DNA of 64,000 nucleotides, from the NCBI GenBank assembly GCA_000720375.1, contig JOAA01000009.1, forward strand, positions 62,001 through 126,000. Direction: 5' to 3'. Shown here piece after piece: positions 9,371-18,335 of the stretch. A model generated the notes under the pieces. It was given only the letters and a program-made list of their open reading frames with translations, was not told the origin of the DNA and ran no database searches. The translations under genes and the position numbers were made by a program. The DNA comes from Rhodococcus rhodnii. GTDB taxonomy: Bacteria > Actinomycetota > Actinomycetes > Mycobacteriales > Pseudonocardiaceae. Position 1 is the first letter of the stretch. Every line of letters starts with the position of its first letter.

Positions 9371-9385
9371 TCGTCAAGTTGACGA
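9371..9385. promoter_or_regulatory. 15-bp perfect palindrome, candidate NrtR-like operator
   Basis: TCGTCAAGTTGACGA has 7-bp arms around G and lies between the divergent Nudix regulator and the nucleosidase gene. A shorter palindrome, TCCAATTGGA, lies at 9341-9350. Confidence 0.5.
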
Positions 9386-9530
9386 GAAGACGTCGGCTCG
9401 GATAGCGTGCCCCGGCCGGTATGGACTCGCTGGTCGGCGGGCCGTGCTTTCGGCGACGTTTCTTCGCAGCTGAGCGGCATTTCCCTTGCGTCACAAGAAT
9501 GTATCGCGACGAGATCATGGAGCGAATCCG

Positions 9531-10406
9531 ATGATCATTGTTCTGACCGCGCTCGAACTCGAGTACAACGCGGTCCGTGAACAGTTGACAGACTTCCGTG
9601 AACACCGGCACCGGCACGGAACCAGGTTCGAGGTCGGCAGGATCAAAGCACACCCGGGCACTGAGGTGGCTGTGGCGGCAACCGGCATGGGCAACCTGTC
9701 CGCCGCCGCTTTGACTGAACGCGCGGTCGAGGAGTTTCGACCAGCGGCAATGCTGTTCATGGGCATTGCCGGTGGGCTCAAGACATGGCTTCAGCTGGGC
9801 GATGTCGTCTTCGCCACCAGTGTGTACGCCTATCAGGGAGGTCGTAGCGAGGACGAGAGCTTCCGGGTTCGGCCACGATCCTGGGAGATCTCCCATGACG
9901 TAGGCCAAGCCGCACGTCAAGTCGCGCGTGCCAAGGCGTGGTACGGCTTGCTACCCGGCGGGGATCTGCCCGAAGTCCATTTCGCGCCCATCGCGGCGGG
10001 CGACGTGCTGCTCGATTCGCGGACCTCTTCGCATGCACGGGTGATCGAGGACAGTTACAACGACGCGGCCGCGGTGGAGATGGAAGGTGCTGGATTCGCA
10101 CAGGCGGGTCACTTGACGAATATCCCCTTTGGACTGATCCGAGGCATCAGCGACTTCGCCAACGGCCAGAAGAGTGCGACGGACAGCAAAGGGTGGCAAG
10201 AGATCGCGGCGGCCAACGCCGCGGCTTTCACCGTTTCATTGGCGGCTTTGGTAGACGACGCGCGAACCACCGGAGAGGCCACGGACGGTGAACCAGCGGC
10301 ACCGACGATCCCGCCCATCCACAACACCAACATCGCCAATGACAACGCCCGCGTCGGCCAGCAGATCGGTGTCAACTTCGGCCGCTACCAGGGGATGGAG
10401 AAATGA
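9531..10406 (+). CDS. Nucleoside phosphorylase/MTA-SAH nucleosidase-fold protein with C-terminal Asn/Gln motif
   Basis: 291 residues. Residues 1-240 match the PNP_UDP fold: GxGN-like ATGMGNLSAA, FMGIAGGL, the purine/ribose site VEMEGAGFAQAG and RGISDFANG, with the catalytic-type aspartate in SDF. Such enzymes cleave N-glycosidic bonds of nucleosides. The start has GGAG 8 nt upstream. After a Pro-rich linker the last ~25 residues carry NIANDNARVGQQIGVN (267-282), which recurs at the N-terminus of the next protein. The stop overlaps the next start (ATGA), so the two are translationally coupled. This looks like an effector linked to a receptor or partner rather than housekeeping MTA/SAH nucleosidase; that role is inferred. 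Confidence 0.85.
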   Translation: MIIVLTALELEYNAVREQLTDFREHRHRHGTRFEVGRIKAHPGTEVAVAATGMGNLSAAALTERAVEEFRPAAMLFMGIAGGLKTWLQLGDVVFATSVYAYQGGRSEDESFRVRPRSWEISHDVGQAARQVARAKAWYGLLPGGDLPEVHFAPIAAGDVLLDSRTSSHARVIEDSYNDAAAVEMEGAGFAQAGHLTNIPFGLIRGISDFANGQKSATDSKGWQEIAAANAAAFTVSLAALVDDARTTGEATDGEPAAPTIPPIHNTNIANDNARVGQQIGVNFGRYQGMEK

Positions 10407-12466
10407 TGCAGCCACCTTGGCACAACGAGAACGTCGCGAATGACGGCGCGCATGTCGACCAGCAGATCGGCGTCAACTACGGCGAGACGACCTTCCATCG
10501 CAACGAGTTCTACAACACCGACGGTCCGCCAGAACAGAAGTTCCGCGCAGCCGTCGGCCTGTTGAAGGCCGGTATGCCGCGGCACGCCGAGCACATCCTC
10601 CACGACCTGATCCGCACGGGGAACGGCAACACCGAGCGGGCCTACTATTGCGCACTGGCAGTCCTGGATGGCCGCAGCTACGACGAGATCGACAAAGCGG
10701 TGTACGAAAAGTACAACGACGCCACAAGGATCGCGTCCGTCGCCAGTCCTCCGGACAAGTGGACCGTCGCCGTTGACGCGGTTCGGGCCGTTGTGGACGC
10801 GGCACAGCGGCGCGGTGCCCGGTCCACGGGGAACGGCGACGAGCAGCTTGTCGTCAAGCAGCTGGAAACCTTGCCCGACGAACAGCGCGGTGAGATCTTC
10901 CAGTCGCTGGACCGGTTGTTCGACGGCGTGGTGCAGGATCGTCTCGACCGCCAAGTGACCGAACACATCGTCACCAGTCGGATGGCGGATTCCCGCACGA
11001 GCAGGGCGTGGAAGTTCTTCGAGGCGATCCCGGCCGCTCCACGTCCCTACGTGCCGCCCAAGCACGTGCTGGACAACAAGACGATGATGCGGGCCTGGGC
11101 CGGTGGTGTGGTCATGCTGATCAGCGCGATCGCGTCGTTCGGCGCGGATGCCAACATCGCCGGAGTGCTGGTGGGGCTCGCGATCATCGGGGCGGGCAGC
11201 GTATTGGCGATCCAGCACGGCAGTGACCGCGCCCGGCCCGCCTACCGGAGGAAACGGAAGACCTGGGAGTACAACCATCCTGTGGTCGCGCCAGTCTCGC
11301 CGGGGCACTGGGTCAGCACCGCCTTCGTCAAGGAAATCCATGAACGCGTCGAGACAGCCTTCCGGCAAGCGCGACCGCATGTGGCAGGCCAGTGGGCGCA
11401 GGACACCACGGGACTACGCGAGTACTTCAAGGAAAGGTTCGTCGCGCAGTACGGCAACGCGCAGGTCGAAGCCGGAGCGGTCACCTGGCTGATGCGTTGG
11501 CACGCCAAGCAGATCGCGACTTTGTGGCAGGCGGGCAACTTGGCGTACCGCTGGGCTGTCCCTGACGCGCCGGTCAAAACCAGAGCCCTGTACGCAGCCG
11601 GCGTTGTGGTGGCCGCGATCGGGCTGGTGACCTTGGCGTCGGCTGGTGCGGCAGGCGCTGCGGTACTCATGGGGGTGAGCTTGTTCTTCGCGGTGACCGG
11701 TGCCATCGAAGTGCGAGCAGCCGGAGTCGACTACGAGGAGGCGAAGGCCGAGCAGGCCGCGGTGCTCGTGGCGGAACAGCAGGCCTACGACGAATGGCGG
11801 CAGGTGCTGCACGACCGGCCCACCGATGCCGAGATGGGCAAGTGGTTCGAATTCGACAAGGCGTACTTGAAACGAGTCGCCTTGGAACGGTGCGGCATGA
11901 CCAACAAGGATCTGGTGACCTACGTGGTCGTGACGCAGGGCGCTAACGGCGCGATGCGTGCGCGTATCAACAGAGCGCCAGTTCGCTACTCGGCTTACGT
12001 GGTGCTGGTTTTCCTGCTGACCAGGAGCGGTGTCCGGGAAATCGAGGTCGACCTGGACTTTCTGACCGGAAAGGTGCACGACGAACGCCGGACTGCGTTC
12101 CGCTACGACTCCTTGGCCTCGGCCCGCGTCGCCGAGATCGGTGTCCGCGAGGCTACTGACGGCGCCGGATTCGCACAGAGCGACGGCCCGTTGGAGGTCG
12201 CCAGGCTACGCAGCCGGGAGTTCCGGTTGAGCCTGGTCAACGGCGACGACATCCGTGTGAAGGTGGAGAACTTCCGTGGCCTGACCGATGTCACCGCCGA
12301 GGAGGAGCCGGAGTTGCAGCGAATGGCACTGCAGGTGTCGGGGATCGCGGCCGCCATCCATGTCCTGGAAGCAGTCGCGGCGGAAGGCAGCGAGTGGATC
12401 AGCCGAGAAGAGGAACGTAAGACGCGGTGGGCGGCGAACCTGCGCGCCTTCGACGGCGAGTCCTAG
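10403..12466 (+). CDS. Four-TM protein of unknown function with N-terminal Asn/Gln motif, partner of the nucleosidase
   Basis: 687 residues; I do not recognise the family. Residues 10-25 (NVANDGAHVDQQIGVN) copy the C-terminal motif of the preceding protein. Residues about 45-200 are helical, possibly repeat-like. Two hydrophobic hairpins follow: about 227-272 and 396-440, implying four membrane segments with a basic ~120-residue domain between them. The C-terminal ~220 residues are soluble and rich in beta-like segments (VVVTQGANGAMRARINRAPV, YVVLVFLLTRSGVREIEVDL). The ATG overlaps the upstream TGA and has GGAG close upstream, so both proteins are made together. A membrane-acting partner or sensor in a conflict system is plausible but inferred. 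Confidence 0.8.
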   Translation: MMQPPWHNENVANDGAHVDQQIGVNYGETTFHRNEFYNTDGPPEQKFRAAVGLLKAGMPRHAEHILHDLIRTGNGNTERAYYCALAVLDGRSYDEIDKAVYEKYNDATRIASVASPPDKWTVAVDAVRAVVDAAQRRGARSTGNGDEQLVVKQLETLPDEQRGEIFQSLDRLFDGVVQDRLDRQVTEHIVTSRMADSRTSRAWKFFEAIPAAPRPYVPPKHVLDNKTMMRAWAGGVVMLISAIASFGADANIAGVLVGLAIIGAGSVLAIQHGSDRARPAYRRKRKTWEYNHPVVAPVSPGHWVSTAFVKEIHERVETAFRQARPHVAGQWAQDTTGLREYFKERFVAQYGNAQVEAGAVTWLMRWHAKQIATLWQAGNLAYRWAVPDAPVKTRALYAAGVVVAAIGLVTLASAGAAGAAVLMGVSLFFAVTGAIEVRAAGVDYEEAKAEQAAVLVAEQQAYDEWRQVLHDRPTDAEMGKWFEFDKAYLKRVALERCGMTNKDLVTYVVVTQGANGAMRARINRAPVRYSAYVVLVFLLTRSGVREIEVDLDFLTGKVHDERRTAFRYDSLASARVAEIGVREATDGAGFAQSDGPLEVARLRSREFRLSLVNGDDIRVKVENFRGLTDVTAEEEPELQRMALQVSGIAAAIHVLEAVAAEGSEWISREEERKTRWAANLRAFDGES

Positions 12467-12541
12467 TCGTTACCGGACCAAGGAGAATCTGGTGACGAGG
12501 CCACGGACGGCGGTTCATCGCACAAGGCCGGCCAGAAGGGA

Positions 12542-13693
12542 TCAGTTCGCTGGGATAACGAAGTAGTTGGCCACGGCGGTGCAGATCGAACTGCGCAGGA
12601 ACCGCTTGTCGCAGGCTTGGATCTGCACGACGTAGGCGGCCGCTGGGTCGACACCATCTATTGTGTACTCGTTGCCTGCCACTTCGACGCTGGGCCCGCG
12701 GAGCTGGTTGGACAGGTGCCAGCTGACGTTGAAGGCGTCGGCGATTCTCCAGTGCCACGTCAGATGGATCTTCGTGCCATCTCGTTGGGCGCTGATCAGG
12801 CACGGGCGGTCGTGTGCGATGCACGGACCGCCCGTGACTTGCGCCGGCTGATATTCCTTGCCTTGCACGGCAACGGGATATTCGCCTGCGGCCTTGCTGA
12901 TGTGGCCACGCTCGAAGTTGACGTACAACGTGAAACCGTCGAGGATCGGGCCGGACCTCGGATCGCCGAGCACGTGCCAATGAGCTTGCCACACCTCGAA
13001 GAGGTCATCGGGGACGGCGAATTCACCGACCGTCCGGGTGAGCATCATGACACCGGTGGTCGTGTCCTGAAACGGATCGCCTCCCGCTGTTGTCCCGGAC
13101 CGGCCCTCGGGGCATCCGAAAAAGCCGGACTTGCCCTCGTGCCTGATCCAGCTTTCCCTGATGGCGGGATGTTCCGGCTCGAACGGGCAGCCGAAGACCG
13201 CCTCATGGTTCACCCGCGCGGTATGGATGATCACGGCGACCGATGTCACGATCGCGGTGAAAGCCAGCACCAGCAACAAAATCGGCACCCATCGGCGGTT
13301 GGCGCGCGGGTCGCGTTCAGTCGGCGCCACACGATTGATCAGCCGGGCCGTTCGCGTTTGCCGCCATGCCCACAACACCGCGAGCGGAGCGACGGTCAGC
13401 ACAGCGATGCTTATCGCGTAATCGGCTTGGAACTCCACAGCCACGCCTGCGGTCGCGGCCACCCCGCCAACACCGAAACCACTGATCACGACCGCCCGCA
13501 CGATCCGCCACCACCACGGTGAGTCCAACATCTGGCCCGCCCAGAGCCGGGCATCGGTCCAGGCAACCGGGTCCGGATGCGCACGGCCGTCCGCAGCGAG
13601 GCGGATCACTTCCCGGCGCCGCCGGAAACCCAGCTGCCACCAAGCGATCTGGGTTCCGACGATTTCGGCGAGACTACGTTCGGTAGCGGGCAC
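12542..13693 (-). CDS. Membrane protein with exported LGFP-like and Fn3-like segments
   Basis: About 383 residues from a GTG at 13693; TACACT seven bases upstream suggests a leaderless transcript. An ATG at 13744 is possible but would overlap the divergent kinase gene. Three hydrophobic segments lie in the first half (around WWWRIVRAVVISGFGVGG, ISIAVLTVAPLAVLWAW and WVPILLLVLAFTAIVTSVAV). The rest is probably extracellular: HPAIRESWIRHEGKSGFFG resembles an LGFP repeat (cell-wall association), and the C-terminal ~95 residues look like an Fn3 beta-sandwich with four cysteines. Convergent with the four-TM gene across a 75-bp gap. Function unknown; a wall-associated sensor is a guess. Confidence 0.72.
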   Translation of the reverse strand: MPATERSLAEIVGTQIAWWQLGFRRRREVIRLAADGRAHPDPVAWTDARLWAGQMLDSPWWWRIVRAVVISGFGVGGVAATAGVAVEFQADYAISIAVLTVAPLAVLWAWRQTRTARLINRVAPTERDPRANRRWVPILLLVLAFTAIVTSVAVIIHTARVNHEAVFGCPFEPEHPAIRESWIRHEGKSGFFGCPEGRSGTTAGGDPFQDTTTGVMMLTRTVGEFAVPDDLFEVWQAHWHVLGDPRSGPILDGFTLYVNFERGHISKAAGEYPVAVQGKEYQPAQVTGGPCIAHDRPCLISAQRDGTKIHLTWHWRIADAFNVSWHLSNQLRGPSVEVAGNEYTIDGVDPAAAYVVQIQACDKRFLRSSICTAVANYFVIPAN

Positions 13694-13728
13694 CCGGCCG
13701 AGTGTAGGCTCGTGCGCAGGGGGAGGGG

Positions 13729-14892
13729 GTGACCATTTCGACACGAGAGCATCCGGCGCCGATGCTGCTCGTCTTGGTGTTCCGATGGTGTGCGTTCGCG
13801 TGGATGGCGATCGTCGCGGCCATCGGCGGCCAGGTTCGTGAGCAGGCAGCCGCGGTTGCCGTTAGCGCGTTGGTGGTCACACTGGGCTGGACAGCGTGGC
13901 TCACGCTCGCAGCCGTGCGCAGGTCGGCCGTAGTGCTCGCGATCGACCTCCTGATCGCCGTCGGACTTGTCACCTCCGGCGGGTTTTTCCATCCAGTGGA
14001 ACATGTTCTGACCAACCATCCGTCCGTCACCGGTGCGTACCCGATGGCTGCTGTCGCGGCTTGGGCTGTGGTGCGACGAGTCCGTGGTGGTGTGATCGCT
14101 GGAGTGGTCGTCGCCACCGCATTGCCGGTCGCGTACCTGCTGAACCAGGCGCCAGTGACGGAGTTGTCGTTCTCCCAGACGATGGTGCTGACTGCCTCCG
14201 GCTTGTCCTATGTGGTCGTTGGCGCCGCTGTGGGTACTGCCTCCGCGCAGTTCAATCGGTTGGCGCAGGCGTTGGCACGCAGCAGTTCCGAAGCTGCGCG
14301 GTTGGCTGAGCGGGAGGAGCTGGCCGCGCGGATCCACGACGACGTGTTGCAGCACTTGGCTTTGCTCCAACGCCGGGGGATGGATCTGGCTGCGCGCGGG
14401 GATGTGCGGCCGGGGGAGTTGCGTGCGTTGATGGCTGAGGTGCGGGTGCAGGAGAAAGCGTTGCGCGACATGGTGGTTCCCGGCGCGACGGTCGCACCGC
14501 AAGGCTCCGCCTCGCTCACCGCGGCCTTGGAGCAACTGCCTGGTATGTATGGGGATCTGGCCGTCCAGGTCCTCGCGAGCGGGCCGGTTGTCCTGCCGGA
14601 CAACGTGGTCGACGAGGTCGTCGCGGCGGTCAAAGAGGCGTTGACCAACGTGGTGAAGCACGCACACGCCACGCAGGCTTGGGTTTCGGTCCTCGAGGAG
14701 GACTCGAGTCTCGCTGTGTTCGTGCGCGACAACGGGATCGGGTTCACGTTCTCCGAAGAGCACGCTCGTGCGGCTGGGCGACTGGGGCTTTTGTTGAGCG
14801 TACGAGCCAGGATCGAGCGGATCGGTGGCACGGTCACGATCAACGGCCGGCCCGGGCGCGGGGCCGAGATCGAACTGCGGCTGCCCGGTTAG
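13729..14892 (+). CDS. NarL-type sensor histidine kinase
   Basis: 387 residues, GTG start behind a strong GGGGGAGGGGG ribosome site. The N-terminal ~165 residues hold five or six hydrophobic helices (a membrane sensor), then a HisKA_3 dimerisation domain with phospho-acceptor histidine in AARIHDDVLQHLALL, and a C-terminal HATPase_c domain (N-box EALTNVVKHA, G1 box DNGIGF, G2-like GRLGLLLSVRARIERIGG). It would autophosphorylate and pass phosphate to the LuxR-type regulator encoded 49 bp downstream. The signal is unknown; no sensor domain other than the TM bundle is visible. Confidence 0.92.
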   Translation: MTISTREHPAPMLLVLVFRWCAFAWMAIVAAIGGQVREQAAAVAVSALVVTLGWTAWLTLAAVRRSAVVLAIDLLIAVGLVTSGGFFHPVEHVLTNHPSVTGAYPMAAVAAWAVVRRVRGGVIAGVVVATALPVAYLLNQAPVTELSFSQTMVLTASGLSYVVVGAAVGTASAQFNRLAQALARSSSEAARLAEREELAARIHDDVLQHLALLQRRGMDLAARGDVRPGELRALMAEVRVQEKALRDMVVPGATVAPQGSASLTAALEQLPGMYGDLAVQVLASGPVVLPDNVVDEVVAAVKEALTNVVKHAHATQAWVSVLEEDSSLAVFVRDNGIGFTFSEEHARAAGRLGLLLSVRARIERIGGTVTINGRPGRGAEIELRLPG

Positions 14893-14941
14893 GTGCCCGA
14901 TCGGACGGCCGCGTTCATGATCAGCCCGGCAAGCTGGGGAC

Positions 14942-15538
14942 ATGCGGGTTCTCATCGTTGACGATCATCCGTTGACCAGGGACGGTGTCCGGGCGGGCTT
15001 GGCAGATGGCCGAACCACGGTTCTCCAGGCGGGCGACACCGCCTCCGCGTTCCGATCGCTGGAGCACGACCGGCCACACGTCCTCATCGCGGATCTGCGG
15101 CTCGGCGGGGAGGACGGCGTGGAGTTCATCCAGAAAGTCGTGCAGGGCTTCCCTGACGTACGCATCCTTGTGGTGTCCCAGGCTTCGCTGAGCGACGTCG
15201 TGCGGGCGATCCGGTCGGGCGCGCACGGATACGTCAGCAAGTCCGCGCCCACCGCGGAACTCCAGCGCGCGGTCGCCGCTGTGCTCGACGGACCTGTTGT
15301 GCCACCTGAGCTGGCTGTGCAGCTGGTCAGGGAGTTCCAGCAGCGGCCGGGGCTCACGCCGCGGGAGCGTGAGGTGCTGCGGGCGCTCGCTCGTGGCTAC
15401 GACAACCAGGAAATCGCGTGCGAGCTGGCGATCTCGGTGCGGACGGTGAACCGGCACCTGGAGTCCATCCGGGACAAGCTCGGCACCCGGCGCCGCTCAG
15501 AGCTGATCCGGATCGCCCGCGCCCACCACACTGGGTAA
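14942..15538 (+). CDS. NarL/LuxR-family response regulator
   Basis: 198 residues: receiver domain with the DD acidic pair (IVDDHPLTRDGV), phospho-acceptor aspartate in LIADLRLGGEDG, and a C-terminal LuxR helix-turn-helix at about 137-195 (LTPREREVLRALARGYDNQE, then SVRTVNRHLESIRDKLGT). It is cognate to the kinase immediately upstream. Possible target: the small exported protein gene that follows on the same strand about 100 bp downstream; this is only positional. Confidence 0.93.
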   Translation: MRVLIVDDHPLTRDGVRAGLADGRTTVLQAGDTASAFRSLEHDRPHVLIADLRLGGEDGVEFIQKVVQGFPDVRILVVSQASLSDVVRAIRSGAHGYVSKSAPTAELQRAVAAVLDGPVVPPELAVQLVREFQQRPGLTPREREVLRALARGYDNQEIACELAISVRTVNRHLESIRDKLGTRRRSELIRIARAHHTG

Positions 15539-15641
15539 GAGTACCCACGGGCGGCTGCGTTTTATTGGGCATTTTCAGACAAGGTCTCATTCGCGAACAT
15601 CGGTACCGAAGGTTCGTTTCGTTGACGAATTGGAGGGCCAG

Positions 15642-16061
15642 GTGAAAGGTTTCTTTTCTCGGAAGGTCGCGGTGGTCGTCGCGGCCATCGCGGTGATTCT
15701 CGGGGGATTCTTCACGACCGCGGCGGTGTACGCCGACCAGTCAAAGGGTGGTGAGATCACCACGTTCAAGGCGCTGCCGCGGCCGGGCGACGCCGCCGCG
15801 CCGATGGCCATGTCGTGGCGGGAACTCAGGTGCGGCATCCACCGGCTCGTGCGCCAGGATTTCAGTGCCCGCGGATTGCCGGATGGATACCCGGTCGCCG
15901 TGACTGTGGCTGAGAATGGTTCGGGCGGCAGCGAATTCCTGGGTTCCGCATTGATGAATGTCTACAACGTGGTCGTATGGGGCGGGCAAATCCAGGTCGT
16001 CGCTGACATTCAGTGGGATCACGGCCTGTGCGTCTGGTACAAGTTCAGTGTCGGGGCGTGA
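15642..16061 (+). CDS. Small exported protein of unknown function
   Basis: 139 residues from a GTG at 15642, preceded by GGAGGG about 5 nt upstream; an ATG at 15630 lies before that ribosome site and is less likely. The N-terminus is a classical signal peptide: MKGFFSRK, then a hydrophobic run AVVVAAIAVILGGFFTTAAV ending at AVYA. The mature part has two cysteines (RCGIH and LCVWYKF) that could form a disulfide, and no recognised domain. It follows a two-component pair and is followed by a strong hairpin. Confidence 0.7.
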   Translation: MKGFFSRKVAVVVAAIAVILGGFFTTAAVYADQSKGGEITTFKALPRPGDAAAPMAMSWRELRCGIHRLVRQDFSARGLPDGYPVAVTVAENGSGGSEFLGSALMNVYNVVVWGGQIQVVADIQWDHGLCVWYKFSVGA

Positions 16062-16097
16062 CTGAAATAGCGTAACGGGGACGCACCCTTATTGCCC

Positions 16098-16146
16098 GCT
16101 GGCCGCTCACAGGTACTGTGATCCTCCCAACCTGTGAGCGGCCAGC
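16098..16146. terminator. 17-bp perfect hairpin between the exported protein gene and mshC
   Basis: GCTGGCCGCTCACAGGT pairs perfectly with ACCTGTGAGCGGCCAGC across a 15-nt loop. It lies 36 bp after the upstream stop and ends 33 bp before mshC, so it probably terminates the upstream transcript. No T-run follows. Confidence 0.65.
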
Positions 16147-16179
16147 TCGCATGCACGTCCGCCCATTAACCTGACTGAC

Positions 16180-17418
16180 ATGCAGACATGGGCGACGACA
16201 CCGGTTCCACACGTGGCAGGGACGCCACGGCCACTGCGGCTCTACGACACCGCTGCCGGTGAGGTGCGGCCAACCGCGCCCGGCAAGACTGCCGGCCTGT
16301 ACGTCTGCGGAATCACCCCGTACGACGCGACCCACCTCGGCCACGCCGCCACCTACCTCGCGTTCGACCTGATCCACCGGGTCTGGCTGGACAACGGGCA
16401 CGAGGTCAACTACGTCCAGAACGTCACCGACATCGACGACCCGCTGCTGGAGCGGGCCGAGCGGGACCAGGACGACTGGGTTGTTCTCGGTATGCGGGAA
16501 ACCGCGCTGTTCCGTGAGGACATGGTCGCGCTGAGGGTTTTGCCGCCGCGCTCGTACATCGGTGCGGTCGAGGCGATTCCCGAGATCGTCGAGGCGATCA
16601 GCAAGCTGCTGGCCGCCGGGCACGCGTACCGCGTCGACGACGCCGAGTACCCCGACATCTACTTCGACCACACCGCGACTGGCCGGTTCGGCTACGAATC
16701 CCGCTACGACGAGCCGACCATGCTCGAACTGTTCGCCGAGCGCGGCGGGGACCCCGACCGGCCGGGCAAGCGGCACCCGTTGGACGCGTTGTTGTGGAGG
16801 ATGGCGCGGCCGGATGAGCCGTCGTGGGACAGCGAGGTCGGTGCCGGACGACCTGGCTGGCACGTCGAGTGTTCGGTCATCGCCTCCAACCGGCTGGGAC
16901 CGGCTTTCGACGTCCAGGGTGGCGGCTCGGACCTGATCTTTCCGCACCACGAGAACAGCGCCGCCCATGCCGAGGCGCTGAGCAGCGAGTTCCCGTTCGC
17001 CCGGCATTACGTGCACGCCGGGATGATCGGCTTGGACGGGGAGAAGATGTCCAAGTCCCGCGGCAACCTCGTATTCGTGTCGCGGTTGCGGGCCGACCGG
17101 GTGGATCCGGCGGCGGTGCGGCTGGCTCTGCTCGCCGGGCACTACCGCGAGGACCGGCCGTGGACCGCTGACCTGCTGGCCGAGGGGGAGCGACGGCTGG
17201 GGCGTTGGCGGGACGCGGCACTGCTGGAGTCCGGACCGGACGCCGGCGACACCATCGCGCGGCTGCGTGACCACCTGTCCAACGACTTGGACACGCCGAA
17301 CGCGCTGCGTGCGGTGGACGCGTGGGCCGACGAGGCGCTCGCCGGCCGCGGTAACGACCCGTCAGCTCCCGCGCACTTCCGAGACGCCGTCGACGCTCTG
17401 CTCGGCATCGACATCTGA
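16180..17418 (+). CDS. mshC: Cysteine:GlcN-Ins ligase, mycothiol biosynthesis
   Basis: MshC joins L-cysteine to the amino group of GlcN-Ins with ATP, the third step of mycothiol synthesis in the cytosol. It is a class I cysteinyl-tRNA synthetase homologue of 412 residues, the usual MshC length and without the anticodon-binding domain of CysS. Seen here: zinc ligand C43 in [12 protein letters not shown], the HIGH-like motif HLGH (52-55), HVECSVI and [12 protein letters not shown] zinc/substrate segments, and KMSKS at 289-293. TAACCT seven bases before the ATG suggests a leaderless transcript. Its 3' end overlaps the convergent XRE gene by 57 bp. It anchors the synteny with M. tuberculosis. Confidence 0.96.
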   Translation: MQTWATTPVPHVAGTPRPLRLYDTAAGEVRPTAPGKTAGLYVCGITPYDATHLGHAATYLAFDLIHRVWLDNGHEVNYVQNVTDIDDPLLERAERDQDDWVVLGMRETALFREDMVALRVLPPRSYIGAVEAIPEIVEAISKLLAAGHAYRVDDAEYPDIYFDHTATGRFGYESRYDEPTMLELFAERGGDPDRPGKRHPLDALLWRMARPDEPSWDSEVGAGRPGWHVECSVIASNRLGPAFDVQGGGSDLIFPHHENSAAHAEALSSEFPFARHYVHAGMIGLDGEKMSKSRGNLVFVSRLRADRVDPAAVRLALLAGHYREDRPWTADLLAEGERRLGRWRDAALLESGPDAGDTIARLRDHLSNDLDTPNALRAVDAWADEALAGRGNDPSAPAHFRDAVDALLGIDI

Positions 17419-18249
17419 CCCCTTGGCCGACGCCGCCCAGCTCGCCAGCAGTCGCAGACCCTGCTCTGATGGCGAGCCCGGCTCGGCCGTGTGCATCGCG
17501 ATCATCATGTCCGGGTCGTCGCGCGGGATCAGGGATTCGTAGTACAGGGTGAGCTCGCCGACGACCGGGTGGTGCAGCCGTTTCGTGCCATGGCCGTGCC
17601 GGAACACGTCGTGGTCGGCCCACCAGCGCCGGAAATCCGCGTCCCGTACCGACAACTCACCGACCAGCTTGGCCAGCTCCGGGTCATGCGGGTGCTGCCC
17701 GGCGTAGAACTGCAGGCCCGCGACAGCATTGCGCGCGCCGTCCGCCCAGTCGACGTAGACCTCGCGCGCGGCCGGGTCGAGGAACATGTACCTGGCGATG
17801 TTGCGCTCGTGCGGCGGCGCCGCGTCGAAGTCCTTGTACAGCGCGCGGGCCAGCAGGTTCGTCGCCAGCACGTCCATCCGGCGACCCAACAGCATCACCG
17901 GAATGTCGGACATCGACTCCAGCGCCAGCCGCAACCCTGGCCGGATCCGTTGCGGCGGCATGGGGCGAGTCCTGCGCGCCGGTTTGGCCACTGTGTACAG
18001 ATAGGTGCGCTCGGTTTCGTTCAGCAGCAACGCTCTCGCCAGCGCGTCCAGCACCGACTCCGAGACGTTGACGTTCTTGCCGCGTTCCAACCGCACGTAG
18101 TAGTCCACGCTCACTCCGGCCAGGTGCGCGACTTCCTCGCGGCGCAGGCCAGGCACCCGGCGCGTGCCCGGCAGGTTCGGCAGGCCCACTTCCTCGGGCG
18201 TGACCCGCGCGCGGCGCGAGCGCAGGAACTCCCGGAGTTCGGTGTTCAT
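17362..18249 (-). CDS. XRE-family regulator with MmyB-like ligand domain
   Basis: 295 residues. Residues 1-85 are a Cro/C1 helix-turn-helix ([20 protein letters not shown], then [10 protein letters not shown]). The C-terminal ~170 residues match the MmyB-like ligand-binding domain ([20 protein letters not shown], then [17 protein letters not shown]). Regulators of this type in actinobacteria commonly control an adjacent, divergent oxidoreductase gene. The divergent neighbour here is an aldo/keto reductase, with a 15-bp palindrome between them. The end of the gene overlaps mshC by 57 bp on the opposite strand. Confidence 0.92.
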   Translation of the reverse strand: MNTELREFLRSRRARVTPEEVGLPNLPGTRRVPGLRREEVAHLAGVSVDYYVRLERGKNVNVSESVLDALARALLLNETERTYLYTVAKPARRTRPMPPQRIRPGLRLALESMSDIPVMLLGRRMDVLATNLLARALYKDFDAAPPHERNIARYMFLDPAAREVYVDWADGARNAVAGLQFYAGQHPHDPELAKLVGELSVRDADFRRWWADHDVFRHGHGTKRLHHPVVGELTLYYESLIPRDDPDMMIAMHTAEPGSPSEQGLRLLASWAASAKGSDVDAEQSVDGVSEVRGS

Positions 18250-18264
18250 CCTTCCAGCGTAGGG

Positions 18265-18279
18265 CGATCGCGGCGATCG
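18265..18279. promoter_or_regulatory. 15-bp palindrome in the XRE/aldo-keto reductase spacer
   Basis: CGATCGCGGCGATCG has perfect 7-bp arms around G and starts 16 bp upstream of the XRE start. It is a good candidate operator for the XRE regulator. Confidence 0.5.
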
Positions 18280-18335
18280 TGCGGGGTACTGGCAGGCCCT
18301 GTCACGAACCGGGCGGCGCGGGTTTCGTTGACGTC

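Noticed and set aside
16045..17274. Long open frame on the minus strand opposite mshC
   Set aside because: It mirrors the high-GC mshC codons, encodes no recognisable domain and has repetitive Arg/Val-rich composition.
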